Positions 35,218 through 44,837 of a stretch of 64,000 nucleotides of DNA are shown here, piece after piece. The DNA is taken from contig NZ_OBMI01000004.1 of NCBI RefSeq assembly GCF_900199185.1, forward strand, positions 28,800 to 92,799, in the 5' to 3' direction. The notes under the pieces are model-generated. The model had not been told where the DNA came from. It saw only the letters and a list, made by a program, of their open reading frames with translations, and made no database searches. How positions within the stretch are numbered: position 1 is the stretch's first letter; each line of letters starts with the position of its first letter. Source of the DNA: Sphingomonas guangdongensis (lineage in GTDB: Bacteria > Pseudomonadota > Alphaproteobacteria > Sphingomonadales > Sphingomonadaceae). Made by a program: the position numbers and the translations under genes.

Positions 35218-35676
35218 GGGGCGGGGCGAAAGGTTAGGCTAAGGTTAGTCCAAGGAAGAGTGCGCCTGGAGGCGAAGTTGCGGGAACTTCGGTGCTCGCG
35301 CGATTTCGCCCGGGCCCTGGCGAAAGTCGCACGTCGTTCGCATGCGCGCGCGGGAGCGCGTCGCGGGGTGCTGGGTGCCGACGATGGGAAAGAGCCGAGT
35401 TGGGTGGAGCCTGACAGATCGGGTGCGTGTAGGAAAGGTTCGGTGACGGCCGCAGCCCCTCGGGCCGCCAACGGGGCGGCGCCCCGAACGACGACGCGGC
35501 TTTGCCGCGGCGCGAGGCCTGCCGCTGATCGCACCTCACGCAAGCGCGGCCCGCTGGCATAACACCGACCGAAGACGCGGCGCTTCCTCGTCCGTCGCTC
35601 CTCCTCAGCGTAACGCCTAGAGTGCTGCCGGAGGGAATCAGCAATACGCCTTTACGAAACAGGCTGGAGCAGTCAC
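35218..35676. other. 459-bp spacer between uvrC and the toxin gene
   Basis: No convincing gene is seen. A 100-codon frame at 35260-35562 is arginine/alanine-rich with no family pattern and spans palindromic repeats, so it is judged spurious. The spacer holds the composite repeat at 35473-35512 and, further right, GCCGGAGGGAATC before the toxin gene. Confidence 0.5.
35473..35512. repeat. Composite extragenic palindromic repeat, copy 1
   Basis: A GGGGC-GGC-GCCCC hairpin is followed by 27 bases (35486-35512) that contain CGCGGC-TTT-GCCGCG. The 27-base part matches 53964-53990 at 25 of 27 positions, and both copies have a GC-rich hairpin directly before it. Confidence 0.65.
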
Positions 35677-36708
35677 GTGTCGCTGAGCATCGCAACGCTG
35701 TCGCGATCGTCGTCCCTGGGCGGATCGTCCGCGAACAACGATCTCATCCCGTATGACCTCTCGATACCGCAGGGCGCCGCGCTCAGCCCGATTGCGCAGG
35801 GCAACACCCTTCGCGGTTTTGAGCAGTTCGGGGCTGACGCGCTTGGCGGGCGCGTGCAGCTGGCCCAGGCCGGCGCCGCGACACTGCCCCTTGGCGGTGG
35901 CGGTGTAGCCATCCCGCGAGGCTCGGTGCGGCTGCCGGGCGGACCGATCGCCACTGCCGCGCAGGTGATGGAGATGCTGCGCGGCCTGGCGGAGTTCCGC
36001 CAGATCGAAGGAGTGATCGACCGCTTCAAGCTCGACCGCAACAACGCAGCCGACCTGCTTGGTGCACGCGCCTTCGTCTGGGCGACATACAAGATGCCGC
36101 TGCTCAGCGACATGCCGTTCTCCGGCGCGGCCAATGGGCGGGGGGCGCAGGCGGTCATGGCCTATGAGCGTGCCCATCCGGGCGCGACGCTGCGGGCCGA
36201 TCGCGGGGATGTCGCCGCCCAGCGCGCGCTGATCGCGGTGGCGAACGACGCGGTCGCCAACCCCAACGTCGTGGAACGGCGATCGGCGGTCAGCCCGGCG
36301 CTCAGCACCCACTCGACCAACGCCCGCGCGCTGGTCGCGGCGGGTACCCGCATGCAGAACTGGCAGGCACATCACCTGATCCCGTTCGCCGAGATCGCGA
36401 ACCTGCCGCCCGCCGTGCAGATCGCCATCGCCCGCTCGGGCTGGAAGCTTGATTCGGCGGAGAACCTCATGGCGTTGCCGGCCGATCGTGCCACCTATGT
36501 GTCGCCGCCGAACAGCGGCCTGCGCCCCATTCACAACAGCGCGCACCCTGCCTACAGTGCCGACGTCGCCGCCCGGCTGGGCCACCTGCGCGCGAATGGA
36601 GCGACCATGACCGATGCCCAGATCAGGCTGTCGTTGAGCGGGATCGAACGGGCGATGACGGCGTCGCTGCTCAACCCCGCGGGCGGCTACCATCCGACGG
36701 TACGCTGA
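35677..36708 (+). CDS. AHH-family nuclease toxin
   Basis: 343 residues from a GTG at 35677. The first about 95 residues are low-complexity and S/G/A-rich, with no signal peptide. A helical region follows (about 96-190). The C-terminal domain carries the AHH signature WQAHHLIPFAEI (A231-H233), then AIARSGWKLDSAENLMALPAD and LRPIHNSAHPAYSADVAARL, the pattern of the AHH group of HNH/Endo VII nucleases used as polymorphic toxins. It likely cuts nucleic acid in a competitor. No secretion marker (PAAR, VgrG, Rhs, LXG) is visible, and no secretion system is nearby. The next gene is a probable immunity protein starting one base after the stop. Confidence 0.82.
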   Translation: MSLSIATLSRSSSLGGSSANNDLIPYDLSIPQGAALSPIAQGNTLRGFEQFGADALGGRVQLAQAGAATLPLGGGGVAIPRGSVRLPGGPIATAAQVMEMLRGLAEFRQIEGVIDRFKLDRNNAADLLGARAFVWATYKMPLLSDMPFSGAANGRGAQAVMAYERAHPGATLRADRGDVAAQRALIAVANDAVANPNVVERRSAVSPALSTHSTNARALVAAGTRMQNWQAHHLIPFAEIANLPPAVQIAIARSGWKLDSAENLMALPADRATYVSPPNSGLRPIHNSAHPAYSADVAARLGHLRANGATMTDAQIRLSLSGIERAMTASLLNPAGGYHPTVR

Positions 36709-37386
36709 GTGACCTTCACGGGCTGGGTCTGGGGAACCGACGCCGCGACGCTGGACGCGCTGCTGTCGGCCTTCGCGGCCGAGCCGCCGCAGATCGGCTT
36801 CGCCAACGACGAGGTCCTGACCCCGTTCCAGTGGCGGCGGTCCGACGCGTTCGCGGCGGTGGAGGACGGCACAGTCGAGCTGGAGCCGACGCCTCCGATC
36901 GAGCTCTTGCTTAGCCGCCCCGGCCTTGCCCCCGACTATTTCCTGTGGAGCGGATACAGCTTCGCGTCCGCGGCGCTGCGCGAGGTCCTGGCGTTGCCGC
37001 CGGAGGTGGTCCGGTACCTGCCGGTCGACGCCCGCCATTCTACCCCCGACGTCATCGCGCAGGATTACCGCAACATGACGCCGGTCCAGGTACGTCCGCT
37101 GATCGACCTGCGGCAAACGGCGCATGAGCGGGTGCCCATGCAGCGGCGCGACGGGTCGATCGGGGAGGGCGTGCTGCTGACGCCGGAGCGTCGCCAATAC
37201 TGGCGGGACGACTTCGCGGCCGACGTCCCGCTGTTCCGCGCCGCGCATAGCCAGGCGATTATCGCCGGAGACGCGCTGGCCGAGCGCGTCCTGGCCGCCG
37301 GGATGACGGGCGTCGCGTTCCAGGATGTCACCAGCGACCGCGCGCAGCGGGAACTTGTGCTGAAGAAGGCTGCTGCGACCGGCTGA
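36709..37386 (+). CDS. Imm11-type immunity protein for the AHH toxin
   Basis: 225 residues from a GTG at 36709, immediately after the toxin stop. The motif string DYFLWSGYSFASAALREVLALP, YRNMTPVQVRPLIDLRQTAHE and the C-terminal PLFRAAHSQAIIAGDALAERVLAAGMTGVAFQDV resembles the Imm11/DUF1629 immunity family (surface-bound, acidic). Family matching is from memory. Its place directly after an AHH toxin is the strongest support. It should bind and neutralise the toxin in the producing cell. Confidence 0.72.
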   Translation: MTFTGWVWGTDAATLDALLSAFAAEPPQIGFANDEVLTPFQWRRSDAFAAVEDGTVELEPTPPIELLLSRPGLAPDYFLWSGYSFASAALREVLALPPEVVRYLPVDARHSTPDVIAQDYRNMTPVQVRPLIDLRQTAHERVPMQRRDGSIGEGVLLTPERRQYWRDDFAADVPLFRAAHSQAIIAGDALAERVLAAGMTGVAFQDVTSDRAQRELVLKKAAATG

Positions 37387-37431
37387 CGCCGTTTCCGCAA
37401 TCTTCACCCCTCGCGCGCTACCCGGGCGCGC

Positions 37432-38382
37432 ATGACGCCCGTCTTCCTCACCATCGATACCGAGCTGATGTGGCGGCACCATGCCGCGGGGTACGCGCCG
37501 GCGGAGATCGCGCGCCGGTCGCTGGAGCCGGCGGGGGTGGGGGTGACGTGGCAGCTGCGCCAGCTCGCCGCGCACGGGCTGAAGGCGACGTTCTTCGTCG
37601 ATCCGATGCCGGCCGCCGTCTACGGCGCGGGCGTGATCGCGCCCGTTGTCGAGGCGATCCTGGCGGCGGGGCAGGAGGTGCAGCTCCACCTCCATCCGAA
37701 CTGGCAGGGCGCGGACGCCGCGGACCGGACGCGGCACGGCCGCTTCGAGCTGATCGACTTCGGGCGTGACGAGCAGGGGGACCTGCTGACGGAGGCGCGC
37801 GACCTGCTGATGGCGGCGGGAGCGCCGGCGCCGGTCGCGTTCCGCGCGGGCAGCTACGCCGCGAACGACGACACGCTGGACGCACTGGCGACGCTCGGCT
37901 TCGCCTGTGACAGCAGCCACAACGGCGCGGAGCACCCGTGGCCGAGCGCGATCGGGCTGCCGGTGCGGCAGATCGCGCCGGTCACTTACCGCGGGGTGGT
38001 CGAGGTGCCGGTCACCACGATCGAGGATCGCGCGGGGCGGCTGCGCCACTTCCAGCTCTGTGCGCTGTCGGCGGGGGAGATGCGCGCGGCGCTCGACCAT
38101 GCGGCGGCGGAGGCACACGCGGCGGTGACGATCGTCAGCCACGGCTTCGAACTGGCGACCCGCGCCGGCACCGCGCCGAATGCGGTGCATGTCCGGCGTT
38201 TCGCCGCACTGTGCCGGATGCTCGCCGAGCGCGCGGCGGTGCTGCCGACCACGCACTTCGCCGATCGCCCGGCGCTGAGACTCGGGCAGGACGACCGGCC
38301 GCTCGGCCCGAGCGTGGTCCGCACCGGGCTGCGCCAGGCCGAGCAGCTGTGGTCCAACCTGGTCGCGGAGCGTGCGGCGTGA
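37432..38382 (+). CDS. Polysaccharide deacetylase-like protein
   Basis: 316 residues. The NodB-type fold starts FLTIDTELMWR with the metal-ligand Asp, then QLHLHPNWQG (His motif), APVAFRAGSYAANDDTLDAL and VTIVSHGFEL. It should remove acyl groups from an N-acetylated polysaccharide, substrate unknown. The cytoplasmic location follows from the absence of a signal peptide. The stop overlaps the start of the next gene as GTGA, making a deacetylase/acyltransferase pair for surface-polysaccharide work. Confidence 0.82.
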   Translation: MTPVFLTIDTELMWRHHAAGYAPAEIARRSLEPAGVGVTWQLRQLAAHGLKATFFVDPMPAAVYGAGVIAPVVEAILAAGQEVQLHLHPNWQGADAADRTRHGRFELIDFGRDEQGDLLTEARDLLMAAGAPAPVAFRAGSYAANDDTLDALATLGFACDSSHNGAEHPWPSAIGLPVRQIAPVTYRGVVEVPVTTIEDRAGRLRHFQLCALSAGEMRAALDHAAAEAHAAVTIVSHGFELATRAGTAPNAVHVRRFAALCRMLAERAAVLPTTHFADRPALRLGQDDRPLGPSVVRTGLRQAEQLWSNLVAERAA

Positions 38383-39278
38383 GCACCGCCCTGACGCTGC
38401 CGCTGCGCTTCCGGGTCGGGGCGCGGACGCTGTGGTCGGTCCGGCGGCGGCTGCACCCGGTGATCGGCTCGCTCGCCGACGCGCTCGCCGGGCGGATGCC
38501 GGCGCTGCCGCCGCTCGGGCAGGCGGACGGCTGGTCGGTCACCTCGCTCCCCGTCGATCTCGCGCCCGCGCTCGCCGCCGCGCAGCCGGGCCTGCTGGTG
38601 CATGAGCGGCAGCGCTACACCCGCTATTACGTCGACCTGGCGGTCGGGGCCGACGCGTGGTGGGCGGGGCTGGGCGGCAGCACGCGATCTGGGCTGAAGC
38701 GCAAGGCGAAGAAGGCCGGCGCGGTGCGCGTCGCCCGCTACCGCACCGCGGACGAGCTCGCCGCCTTCCATGCCGTCGCGCGGGAGATCGCCGCCACCAC
38801 CTATCAGGAGCGGCTGCTGGACGCCGGGCTGCCCGACACGCCGGCGTTCGTCGCCGAGATGCTGGCGCTGGCCGCGGCGGACCGGGTGCGCGCGTGGACG
38901 CTCCATGTCGACGGGGTGGCGGCCGCCTATCTCTACTGCCCGGTCGTGGGCGGCGACGTGATCTACGACTACGTAGGGCACGACCCCGCGTTCGCCGAGC
39001 TGTCGGTCGGCACGCTGCTCCAGGTCGAGGCGCTCCGCGACCTGTTCGCGGAAGCGCGCCACGCCCGGTACGACTTCACCGAAGGCGAGGGGCAGCACAA
39101 GCGCACGCTGGCGACCGGCGGCGTCGCGTGCGTCGACCTCCTGCTGCTGCGACCGACTGTGGCGAACCGGGCGGCACTGGCGGCACTCGCCGGCTTCGAC
39201 CGCGCGGTCGCGGGGGCCAAGCGGGTGGTGGCGCGGGCCGGGCTCGAGGCCTGGGCGAAGCGGCTGCGGCGGGGCTGA
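38379..39278 (+). CDS. GNAT (BioF2-like) acyltransferase
   Basis: 299 residues from a GTG at 38379; the longer frame is a shadow of the deacetylase. The second half has the acetyltransferase pattern [57 protein letters not shown] and [17 protein letters not shown], the last being typical of the CelD/BcsL group. It probably acylates a polysaccharide precursor. It is coupled to the deacetylase gene. Confidence 0.8.
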   Translation: MSTALTLPLRFRVGARTLWSVRRRLHPVIGSLADALAGRMPALPPLGQADGWSVTSLPVDLAPALAAAQPGLLVHERQRYTRYYVDLAVGADAWWAGLGGSTRSGLKRKAKKAGAVRVARYRTADELAAFHAVAREIAATTYQERLLDAGLPDTPAFVAEMLALAAADRVRAWTLHVDGVAAAYLYCPVVGGDVIYDYVGHDPAFAELSVGTLLQVEALRDLFAEARHARYDFTEGEGQHKRTLATGGVACVDLLLLRPTVANRAALAALAGFDRAVAGAKRVVARAGLEAWAKRLRRG

Positions 39279-39324
39279 TCCCCGTCACTTTCGCGAAGGG
39301 AGCAGCAGGCCTACCTTTCTCCAC

Positions 39325-40056
39325 ATGCACGTCCGCACCTCCGCCATCGTCCTGTCCGTGCGTGCGCACGGCGAGCATGGTGCGATCGTGCGCGCGCTGA
39401 CCCCGGACGATGGCGTGCAGCCGGGCTACGTGCCCGGCGGGCACGGGCGGCGGTTGCGGCCGGTGCTCCAGCCGGCCAACATCGTGCTCGGCGAGTGGCG
39501 GTCGCGGACCGCGGAGGCGTTGCCGGCGCTCACGGTGGAGCTGATCCACAGCCGCGCGCCGCTCTACGGCGAGCCGCTGGCGGCAGCGGCGCTCGACTGG
39601 ACGACGGCGCTGACCGCCGCGGCGCTCCCGGACGCGCAGCCCTATCCGCAGCTATTTCAGGGCCTGTCCGGCGTGCTCGACGCGATCGAGGCGGCGCCGG
39701 GCGCGCGCGGCTGGGCAGGGGCGGTGGTGCGTTACGAGCTGCTGCTGCTCGCCGAGCTCGGCTTCGGGCTCGACATGGCGCGGTGCGTGGTGACGGGAAC
39801 GAGCGACGACCTCACCCACGTCAGCCCGAGGAGCGGCGCGGCGGTCAGTCGTGCGGCTGCAACGGGTTACGAGGCGAAGCTGCTGCCGCTCCCGAGCTTC
39901 CTTACCGCCGGTGGCACGCCCGATCCGGCCGCGATCATCGATGGCTTGCGCCTCACCGGCCACTTCCTCGCGCGCGACCTGCTGCACGGGCGCGCTGCCG
40001 ATGCGCTCGCGGCCCGCGCGCGGCTGGTCGAGCGGCTCGCGCGGGCGCTGGGGTAG
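39325..40056 (+). CDS. recO: DNA repair protein RecO
   Basis: 243 residues. The OB fold at the N-terminus has the usual start [22 protein letters not shown] and [20 protein letters not shown], with the helical domain after it. The zinc finger is degenerate ([19 protein letters not shown]), as usual in alphaproteobacteria. RecO helps load RecA at gaps (RecFOR pathway). It precedes leuB by 55 bases. Confidence 0.92.
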   Translation: MHVRTSAIVLSVRAHGEHGAIVRALTPDDGVQPGYVPGGHGRRLRPVLQPANIVLGEWRSRTAEALPALTVELIHSRAPLYGEPLAAAALDWTTALTAAALPDAQPYPQLFQGLSGVLDAIEAAPGARGWAGAVVRYELLLLAELGFGLDMARCVVTGTSDDLTHVSPRSGAAVSRAAATGYEAKLLPLPSFLTAGGTPDPAAIIDGLRLTGHFLARDLLHGRAADALAARARLVERLARALG

Positions 40057-40111
40057 ACGCGGGGCCGCGCGATCCTCTACCCGACCCGTGATCGTTGAAC
40101 GGGGAACCACC

Positions 40112-41155
40112 ATGCCGCTAATCGCCCTGCTGCCCGGCGACGGGATCGGACCGGAGGTCGTGGAGGAGGCGCGGCGCGTGCTGGCGGCGCTGGACCTCGG
40201 TCTGACCTTTGAGGAGGGCCTGGTCGGCGGCGCGGCCTATGCGGCGGAGGGACACCCGCTGCCGCCCGCGACGCTGGCGCTGGCGGAGCGGGCCGACGCG
40301 GTGCTGTTCGGCGCGGTCGGCGATCCGGCCTTCGACAATCTGGACCGCGCGCTCAGGCCCGAGCAGGCGGTGCTGGGCCTGCGCAAGCAGCTCGGGCTGT
40401 TCGCGAACCTGCGGCCCGCGCGACTGTTTCCGGGGCTGGAGGACGCATCCGCACTGCGCCCGGAGGTCGCGGGGACGATCGACCTAGTGATCGTCCGCGA
40501 GCTGACCGGCGACGTCTACTTCGGCGAGAAGGGAACGCGGACGACCAGCGCCGGGCTGCGGCAAGGGTTCGACGTCATGGCCTATGACGAGGAGGAGGTG
40601 CGCCGCATCGCCCGCGTCGGCTTTGAAACGGCGCGGGGGCGCAGCGGCCGGCTGTGCTCGGTCGACAAGGCGAACGTGCTGGAGACTTCGCAGCTGTGGC
40701 GCGACGTGGTGGTGGCCGTCGCGGCAGACTATCCGGACGTCGCGCTCACCCACATGTACGTCGACAATGCCGCGATGCAGCTGGTGCGGGCGCCCGGGCA
40801 ATTCGACGTGATCGTGACCGGCAACCTGTTCGGCGACATCCTGTCCGACCAGGCGAGCATGTGCGCCGGATCGATCGGGATGCTTCCTTCCGCCGCGCTG
40901 AACGGCACGGGGAAGGGGATGTTTGAGCCGATCCACGGCTCCGCCCCCGACATCGCGGGGCAGGGTAAGGCGAATCCGTGCGCGGCGATCCTGTCGGCGG
41001 CGATGCTGCTGCGCCACTCGCTGGGACAGGACGCGGCGGCCGATCGGGTCGAGGCGGCGGTGGCGGCGGCACTGACCGGCGGCGCGCGGACCGCGGACCT
41101 GGGCGGCGCGACCACCACGCGGGAAATGGGGGAGGCGGTGCTGGCGGCGCTCTGA
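40112..41155 (+). CDS. leuB: 3-isopropylmalate dehydrogenase
   Basis: 347 residues from the ATG at 40112; an upstream in-frame extension lies over recO. The nucleotide-binding start [27 protein letters not shown], the substrate-binding [14 protein letters not shown] and [16 protein letters not shown] and the catalytic [14 protein letters not shown] all fit. It oxidatively decarboxylates 3-isopropylmalate in leucine synthesis. The leuA, leuC and leuD genes are not in the window. Confidence 0.96.
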   Translation: MPLIALLPGDGIGPEVVEEARRVLAALDLGLTFEEGLVGGAAYAAEGHPLPPATLALAERADAVLFGAVGDPAFDNLDRALRPEQAVLGLRKQLGLFANLRPARLFPGLEDASALRPEVAGTIDLVIVRELTGDVYFGEKGTRTTSAGLRQGFDVMAYDEEEVRRIARVGFETARGRSGRLCSVDKANVLETSQLWRDVVVAVAADYPDVALTHMYVDNAAMQLVRAPGQFDVIVTGNLFGDILSDQASMCAGSIGMLPSAALNGTGKGMFEPIHGSAPDIAGQGKANPCAAILSAAMLLRHSLGQDAAADRVEAAVAAALTGGARTADLGGATTTREMGEAVLAAL

Positions 41156-41157
41156 CG

Positions 41158-42396
41158 CTACCGCCAGCTATCCAGCCACATCCACTGGGTGAACGCCTGA
41201 TCGTTCGGCAGCGCCGCGGCCGAGAGGATCGGCAGGAAGCGGATGAACAGCGCGCCGGCGAACACCGCGAACCAGAACAGCGCGCGCGACGGCTTCGCGC
41301 CGGCGTGGAGGTGGAAGGCGGCGGGGATCGCGACGCACAGGAAGACGCCGCTCAGGTGGTAGTAATAGTAGAAGCCGAGGCTCTTCGGGATCGCCGCCCA
41401 GATCGCCAGGCTCGCCGCCCAGAGCAGCGCGAGGGCGCCCGCGACCGGCACGCGGGTGCGCCACCAGTGCCAGCCGAGCCACGCGACCGCGACGAGGCCG
41501 CCCCACATGACCAGCGGATTGCCGAGGTAGAGGATGCCGCGCACCGCGCCATCGACGGGTTCGTACAGGTACCAGATCGGGCGGATCGCGAAGGGCCAGC
41601 TGAGCCAGCCCGACTGGTACGGATGCGCCTGGAGGACCTGTGTCTGCAGCTTGTACATGTCCCACTGCAGCGGCAGCAGCTTGGCCAGCGTGAGCGGATC
41701 TTCGCGCAGGAAGAAATAGGGCAGGAAAGTCGCGAAGTAGCCGGCGAGGCTGACGACGCCGAGTAGCGCGAGCGCCTTCCCGATCGTGAGTCCTGCCCAC
41801 AGGTCGGAGCGGCGCACTCGCAGCGCGACGAAGCCGATCGCGGCGAAGGCAACATAGGGCGCGGCGGTCCACTTGACCGCGGTGGCAAGGCCCAGCAGCA
41901 GGCTGCCGAGCACCCAGCGCGGCGTGACCCGCTTGGGCGGGCTGCGCATCGCCCATAGTAGCGCCGCGATCCCGCCGACCACGAACGCGCCGAGGAATGG
42001 CTCCAGCATTGCGATCCGCGCGTGGACGTAGACGGTGAAGTTGAGTGTGGCGAGAAGCGCGCCGTAGCTCGCCGTCCTGACCGACCCGAGCAGCAGCAGC
42101 AGGATCGCGAAGACGCCGAGCACGGTTGCCGTTCCTGCGAGCGTCGCGGCCGCGCGCCAGCCGAGCGGCGTATCGCCGAACACGGCGATGCTGCCGGCGA
42201 TCAATTCCTTGCCGAGCGGCGGGTGCTCCGGGTTGGCGGGCCGCTCCAGCGCCAGCAGCGTGCGCGCGGCGGGAACGTAATGGACCTCATCAAAGACCGG
42301 CTTGGTCGGCCGTGCGAGGTTCACGCTGAACAGCAACTGCGCGAGCACGCCGATCAGCAGGGCGGCATAGGCGGAGCGATCGAGCAGGGCGCGCAT
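41158..42396 (-). CDS. PMT-family glycosyltransferase (dolichyl-phosphate-mannose type)
   Basis: 412 residues from the ATG at 42396. About ten membrane segments; the luminal motif TKPVFDEVHYVPAARTLL with a conserved acidic residue, and NPEHPPLGKELI with the characteristic P-x-H-P-P-L-G-K, mark GT39/PMT transferases using a lipid-linked sugar. A role in protein or lipid glycosylation is expected. It converges with leuB two bases apart. Confidence 0.85.
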   Translation of the reverse strand: MRALLDRSAYAALLIGVLAQLLFSVNLARPTKPVFDEVHYVPAARTLLALERPANPEHPPLGKELIAGSIAVFGDTPLGWRAAATLAGTATVLGVFAILLLLLGSVRTASYGALLATLNFTVYVHARIAMLEPFLGAFVVGGIAALLWAMRSPPKRVTPRWVLGSLLLGLATAVKWTAAPYVAFAAIGFVALRVRRSDLWAGLTIGKALALLGVVSLAGYFATFLPYFFLREDPLTLAKLLPLQWDMYKLQTQVLQAHPYQSGWLSWPFAIRPIWYLYEPVDGAVRGILYLGNPLVMWGGLVAVAWLGWHWWRTRVPVAGALALLWAASLAIWAAIPKSLGFYYYYHLSGVFLCVAIPAAFHLHAGAKPSRALFWFAVFAGALFIRFLPILSAAALPNDQAFTQWMWLDSWR

Positions 42397-42445
42397 GGGC
42401 GCGGAGAGTTGCGTCAGGCGGAGCGGTCCGGCAAGGCATATCGCC

Positions 42446-43654
42446 ATGAAGCGGCGCACCGGGCAGGACAGAAGCATCACGGCGAGCTGGCGGCCCGCGA
42501 CCTTGGCGGTCCGCGGCGGCACCGCGCGCAGCGAGTGGGGCGAGACCAGCGAGGCGATGTTCGTCACCTCGGGCTATGCCTACGACTGCGCCGCCGACGC
42601 CGCGGCGCGGTTCGCGGGCGAGCAGGCGGGGATGACCTACTCGCGGCTCCAGAACCCCACGGTCGAGATGCTGGAGGAGCGGATCGCCCTGCTGGAGGGG
42701 GCAGAGGCGTGCCGTTCGATGGCGACCGGCATGGCGGCGATGACCGCGGCGCTGCTCTGCCAGCTCCAGACCGGCGACCATGTCGTCGCGGGCCGCGCGG
42801 CGTTCGGATCGTGCCGGTGGCTGACCGACACGCTGCTGCCCAAGTTCGGGATCGAGACGACGATCATCGACGCGCGCGACCCGCAGGCGTTCGCCGACGC
42901 GACAAAGGCGAACACCAAGCTCTACTTCTTCGAGACCCCGGCCAATCCGACGATGGACGTCGTGGACCTGCGTGCGGTGTGCGGGATCGCGCGGGAGCGC
43001 GGCGTGCTGACCGTGGTCGATAACGCGTTCGCGACCCCCGCGCTGCAGCGGCCGATGGAGTTCGGGGCCGACATCGTGGCTTACTCCGCGACCAAGATGA
43101 TGGACGGGCAGGGGCGCGTGCTCGCCGGTGCGGTGTGCGGAACGGCCGCGTTCATCAACGACGTGCTGCTGCCGTTCACCCGCAACACCGGGCCGACGCT
43201 CAGCCCCTTCAACGCCTGGGTGGTGCTGAAGGGGCTGGAGACGCTCGACCTGCGCATCCGCCGGCAGAGCGAGAATGCGCTGGCGGTCGGGCGCTTCCTG
43301 GAGGGACGGGTCGCGCGGATCAATCATCCCGGACTGCCGAGCCATCCGCAGCACGATCTGGCGATGAGCCAGATGGCGATGACCGGCCCGATCTTCTCGC
43401 TGGAGGTGGACGGCGGTCGCGCGCAGGCCCACGCGCTGCTCGACGCGCTGCGGCTGATCGACATCAGCAACAATATCGGGGACTCGCGCTCGCTGATGAC
43501 TCACCCGGCCTCCACCACCCACTCGGGCGTTGCGGAGGAGAAGCGGATCGAGATGGGGGTGAGCGAAGGTCTGCTGCGCCTCAATGTCGGGCTGGAGGAT
43601 CCTGCCGACCTGATCGACGACCTGGATCAGGCGCTGAGTTCGATCGGACTATGA
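42446..43654 (+). CDS. metZ: O-succinylhomoserine sulfhydrylase
   Basis: 402 residues from the ATG at 42446. It is a PLP Cys/Met-metabolism enzyme: TSEAMFVTSGYAYDCAADA, MTYSRLQNPTVEMLEERIALLEGAEA (parts), VVDNAFATPALQRPMEFGADIVAYSATKMMDGQGRVLAG (parts) with the PLP lysine in SATK, and NIGDSRSLMTHPASTTHSG. It makes homocysteine from O-succinylhomoserine and sulfide. The distinction from MetB rests on the overall alphaproteobacterial type and lacks proof. No SAM riboswitch is visible upstream. It heads an overlapping operon through 45624. Confidence 0.9.
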   Translation: MKRRTGQDRSITASWRPATLAVRGGTARSEWGETSEAMFVTSGYAYDCAADAAARFAGEQAGMTYSRLQNPTVEMLEERIALLEGAEACRSMATGMAAMTAALLCQLQTGDHVVAGRAAFGSCRWLTDTLLPKFGIETTIIDARDPQAFADATKANTKLYFFETPANPTMDVVDLRAVCGIARERGVLTVVDNAFATPALQRPMEFGADIVAYSATKMMDGQGRVLAGAVCGTAAFINDVLLPFTRNTGPTLSPFNAWVVLKGLETLDLRIRRQSENALAVGRFLEGRVARINHPGLPSHPQHDLAMSQMAMTGPIFSLEVDGGRAQAHALLDALRLIDISNNIGDSRSLMTHPASTTHSGVAEEKRIEMGVSEGLLRLNVGLEDPADLIDDLDQALSSIGL

Positions 43655-44052
43655 TGGACGCGCTGTTTCCGCATCGGGCCGAGACCGACGGCATCGTCGT
43701 GCGGGTCGCGGTCAGCTACCTGCCCGAGCAGTCGGAGCCGGGGCGCGGGCGGTGGTTCTGGTCCTACCACATTCGCCTGGAGAACACGGGTGACCAGGCG
43801 GTGCAGCTGCTCACCCGCCACTGGATCATCACGGACGGTCGCGGTGCGCGCCACACGGTGGAGGGCGAGGGTGTGGTCGGCGAGCAGCCGATCCTCGAGC
43901 CGGGCGGCAGCTACGACTACGTCTCCGGCTGTCCGCTCACGACGCCGACAGGCTCGATGCAGGGCAGCTACCGGATGATCGGCGCGGACGGTGTGCGCTT
44001 CGACGCCGCGATCCCGAAGTTCGCGCTGCTGGCACCGGCGGTGGGCGCGTGA
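43651..44052 (+). CDS. apaG: ApaG domain protein
   Basis: 133 residues, starting at ATG 43651 in overlap with the metZ stop. The family stretches VRVAVSYLPEQSEPGRGRWFWSYHIRLEN and VQLLTRHWIITDGRG, VEGEGVVGEQPILEPGGSYDYVSGCPL and MQGSYRMIGADGVRFDAAIPKFAL fit ApaG, linked to Co2+/Mg2+ and ApaH functions. The metZ-apaG order is conserved in alphaproteobacteria. Confidence 0.93.
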   Translation: MMDALFPHRAETDGIVVRVAVSYLPEQSEPGRGRWFWSYHIRLENTGDQAVQLLTRHWIITDGRGARHTVEGEGVVGEQPILEPGGSYDYVSGCPLTTPTGSMQGSYRMIGADGVRFDAAIPKFALLAPAVGA

Positions 44053-44837
44053 AGCGAACCCACCTTCCCCTGAACGGCCTGCGCGTGCTCGACGCCGCGG
44101 CGCGCCATCTGTCGTTCACGCGGGCGGCCGATGAGTTGGCGGTGACACCCGCCGCGGTCGGCCAGCAGATCCGCGCGCTGGAGGAAACGCTCGGCACCGT
44201 GCTGTTCCGGCGCACCACGCGCGGGCTGGAGCTGACGCCTGAGGGCGAGGCGGGGCTCGTCGCGCTGCGTGGCGGGTTTCTACAGTTCGAGGAGGCGGTC
44301 CGCGCGATGCAGGCGGGGCAGTCGTCCAAGGCGCTGACGATCGCCGCACCGCGCGACCTGACCGCCAAGTGGCTGATGCCGAAGCTGTCCGCGATCGCCG
44401 CGGCCGACCCGGAGCTGCGCTTCGCGATCGTGGGCGACGAGGAGGTCGACTTCACCGAAGCAAACCTCGACCTCGCGATCCGCTGGGGCACGGGGCCGGG
44501 CGAGCACGAGGGCGAGGCGCTGGAGGCCGACGGCATGGTGACCGTCGCCGCACCCGGCGGGAGCGCCGACACGCCGATCGCGTGGGTCGGGTGCCTGAGC
44601 GAGGATGCCGGCGCGCTGGTCCGGGTCGCCGACGCGGGGCTGGCGGTCGAGGCGGCGGCGGCGGGGCTGGGGCGCGCGTGCGTGCCCGAGCTGATCGCCC
44701 GCGCCGACTTGGCGGCGGGTCGCGTCGCGATGCTGGGGGAGCCGCGCGCCTCCGATCGTGGCTACTGGCTGGTCGCGCCGCTGCCGCAGTGGCGGCAGAA
44801 GAAGGTCAAGGCGCTGGTCGACGCGCTGGTCGCATGA
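44049..44837 (+). CDS. LysR-family transcriptional regulator (GcvA-like)
   Basis: 262 residues from a GTG that overlaps the apaG stop. The HTH is LNGLRVLDAAARHLSFTRAADELAVTPAAVGQQIRALEE (spanning residues 8-46, quoted in parts). The effector domain follows (TIAAPRDLTAKWLMPKL, DLAIRWGTG) with the GcvA-type shorter ending; 262 residues is short compared with the usual 290-300. The target could be the same operon or metabolism linked to it. Confidence 0.88.
   Translation: MKRTHLPLNGLRVLDAAARHLSFTRAADELAVTPAAVGQQIRALEETLGTVLFRRTTRGLELTPEGEAGLVALRGGFLQFEEAVRAMQAGQSSKALTIAAPRDLTAKWLMPKLSAIAAADPELRFAIVGDEEVDFTEANLDLAIRWGTGPGEHEGEALEADGMVTVAAPGGSADTPIAWVGCLSEDAGALVRVADAGLAVEAAAAGLGRACVPELIARADLAAGRVAMLGEPRASDRGYWLVAPLPQWRQKKVKALVDALVA

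Noticed and set aside
35260..35562. 100-codon rightward frame after uvrC
   Set aside because: It is arginine/alanine-rich, spans palindromic repeats, has no family pattern and does not look like a protein.
42397..42445. SAM riboswitch before metZ
   Set aside because: I looked for SAM-II and SAM/SAH-like motifs in the short leader and found none.
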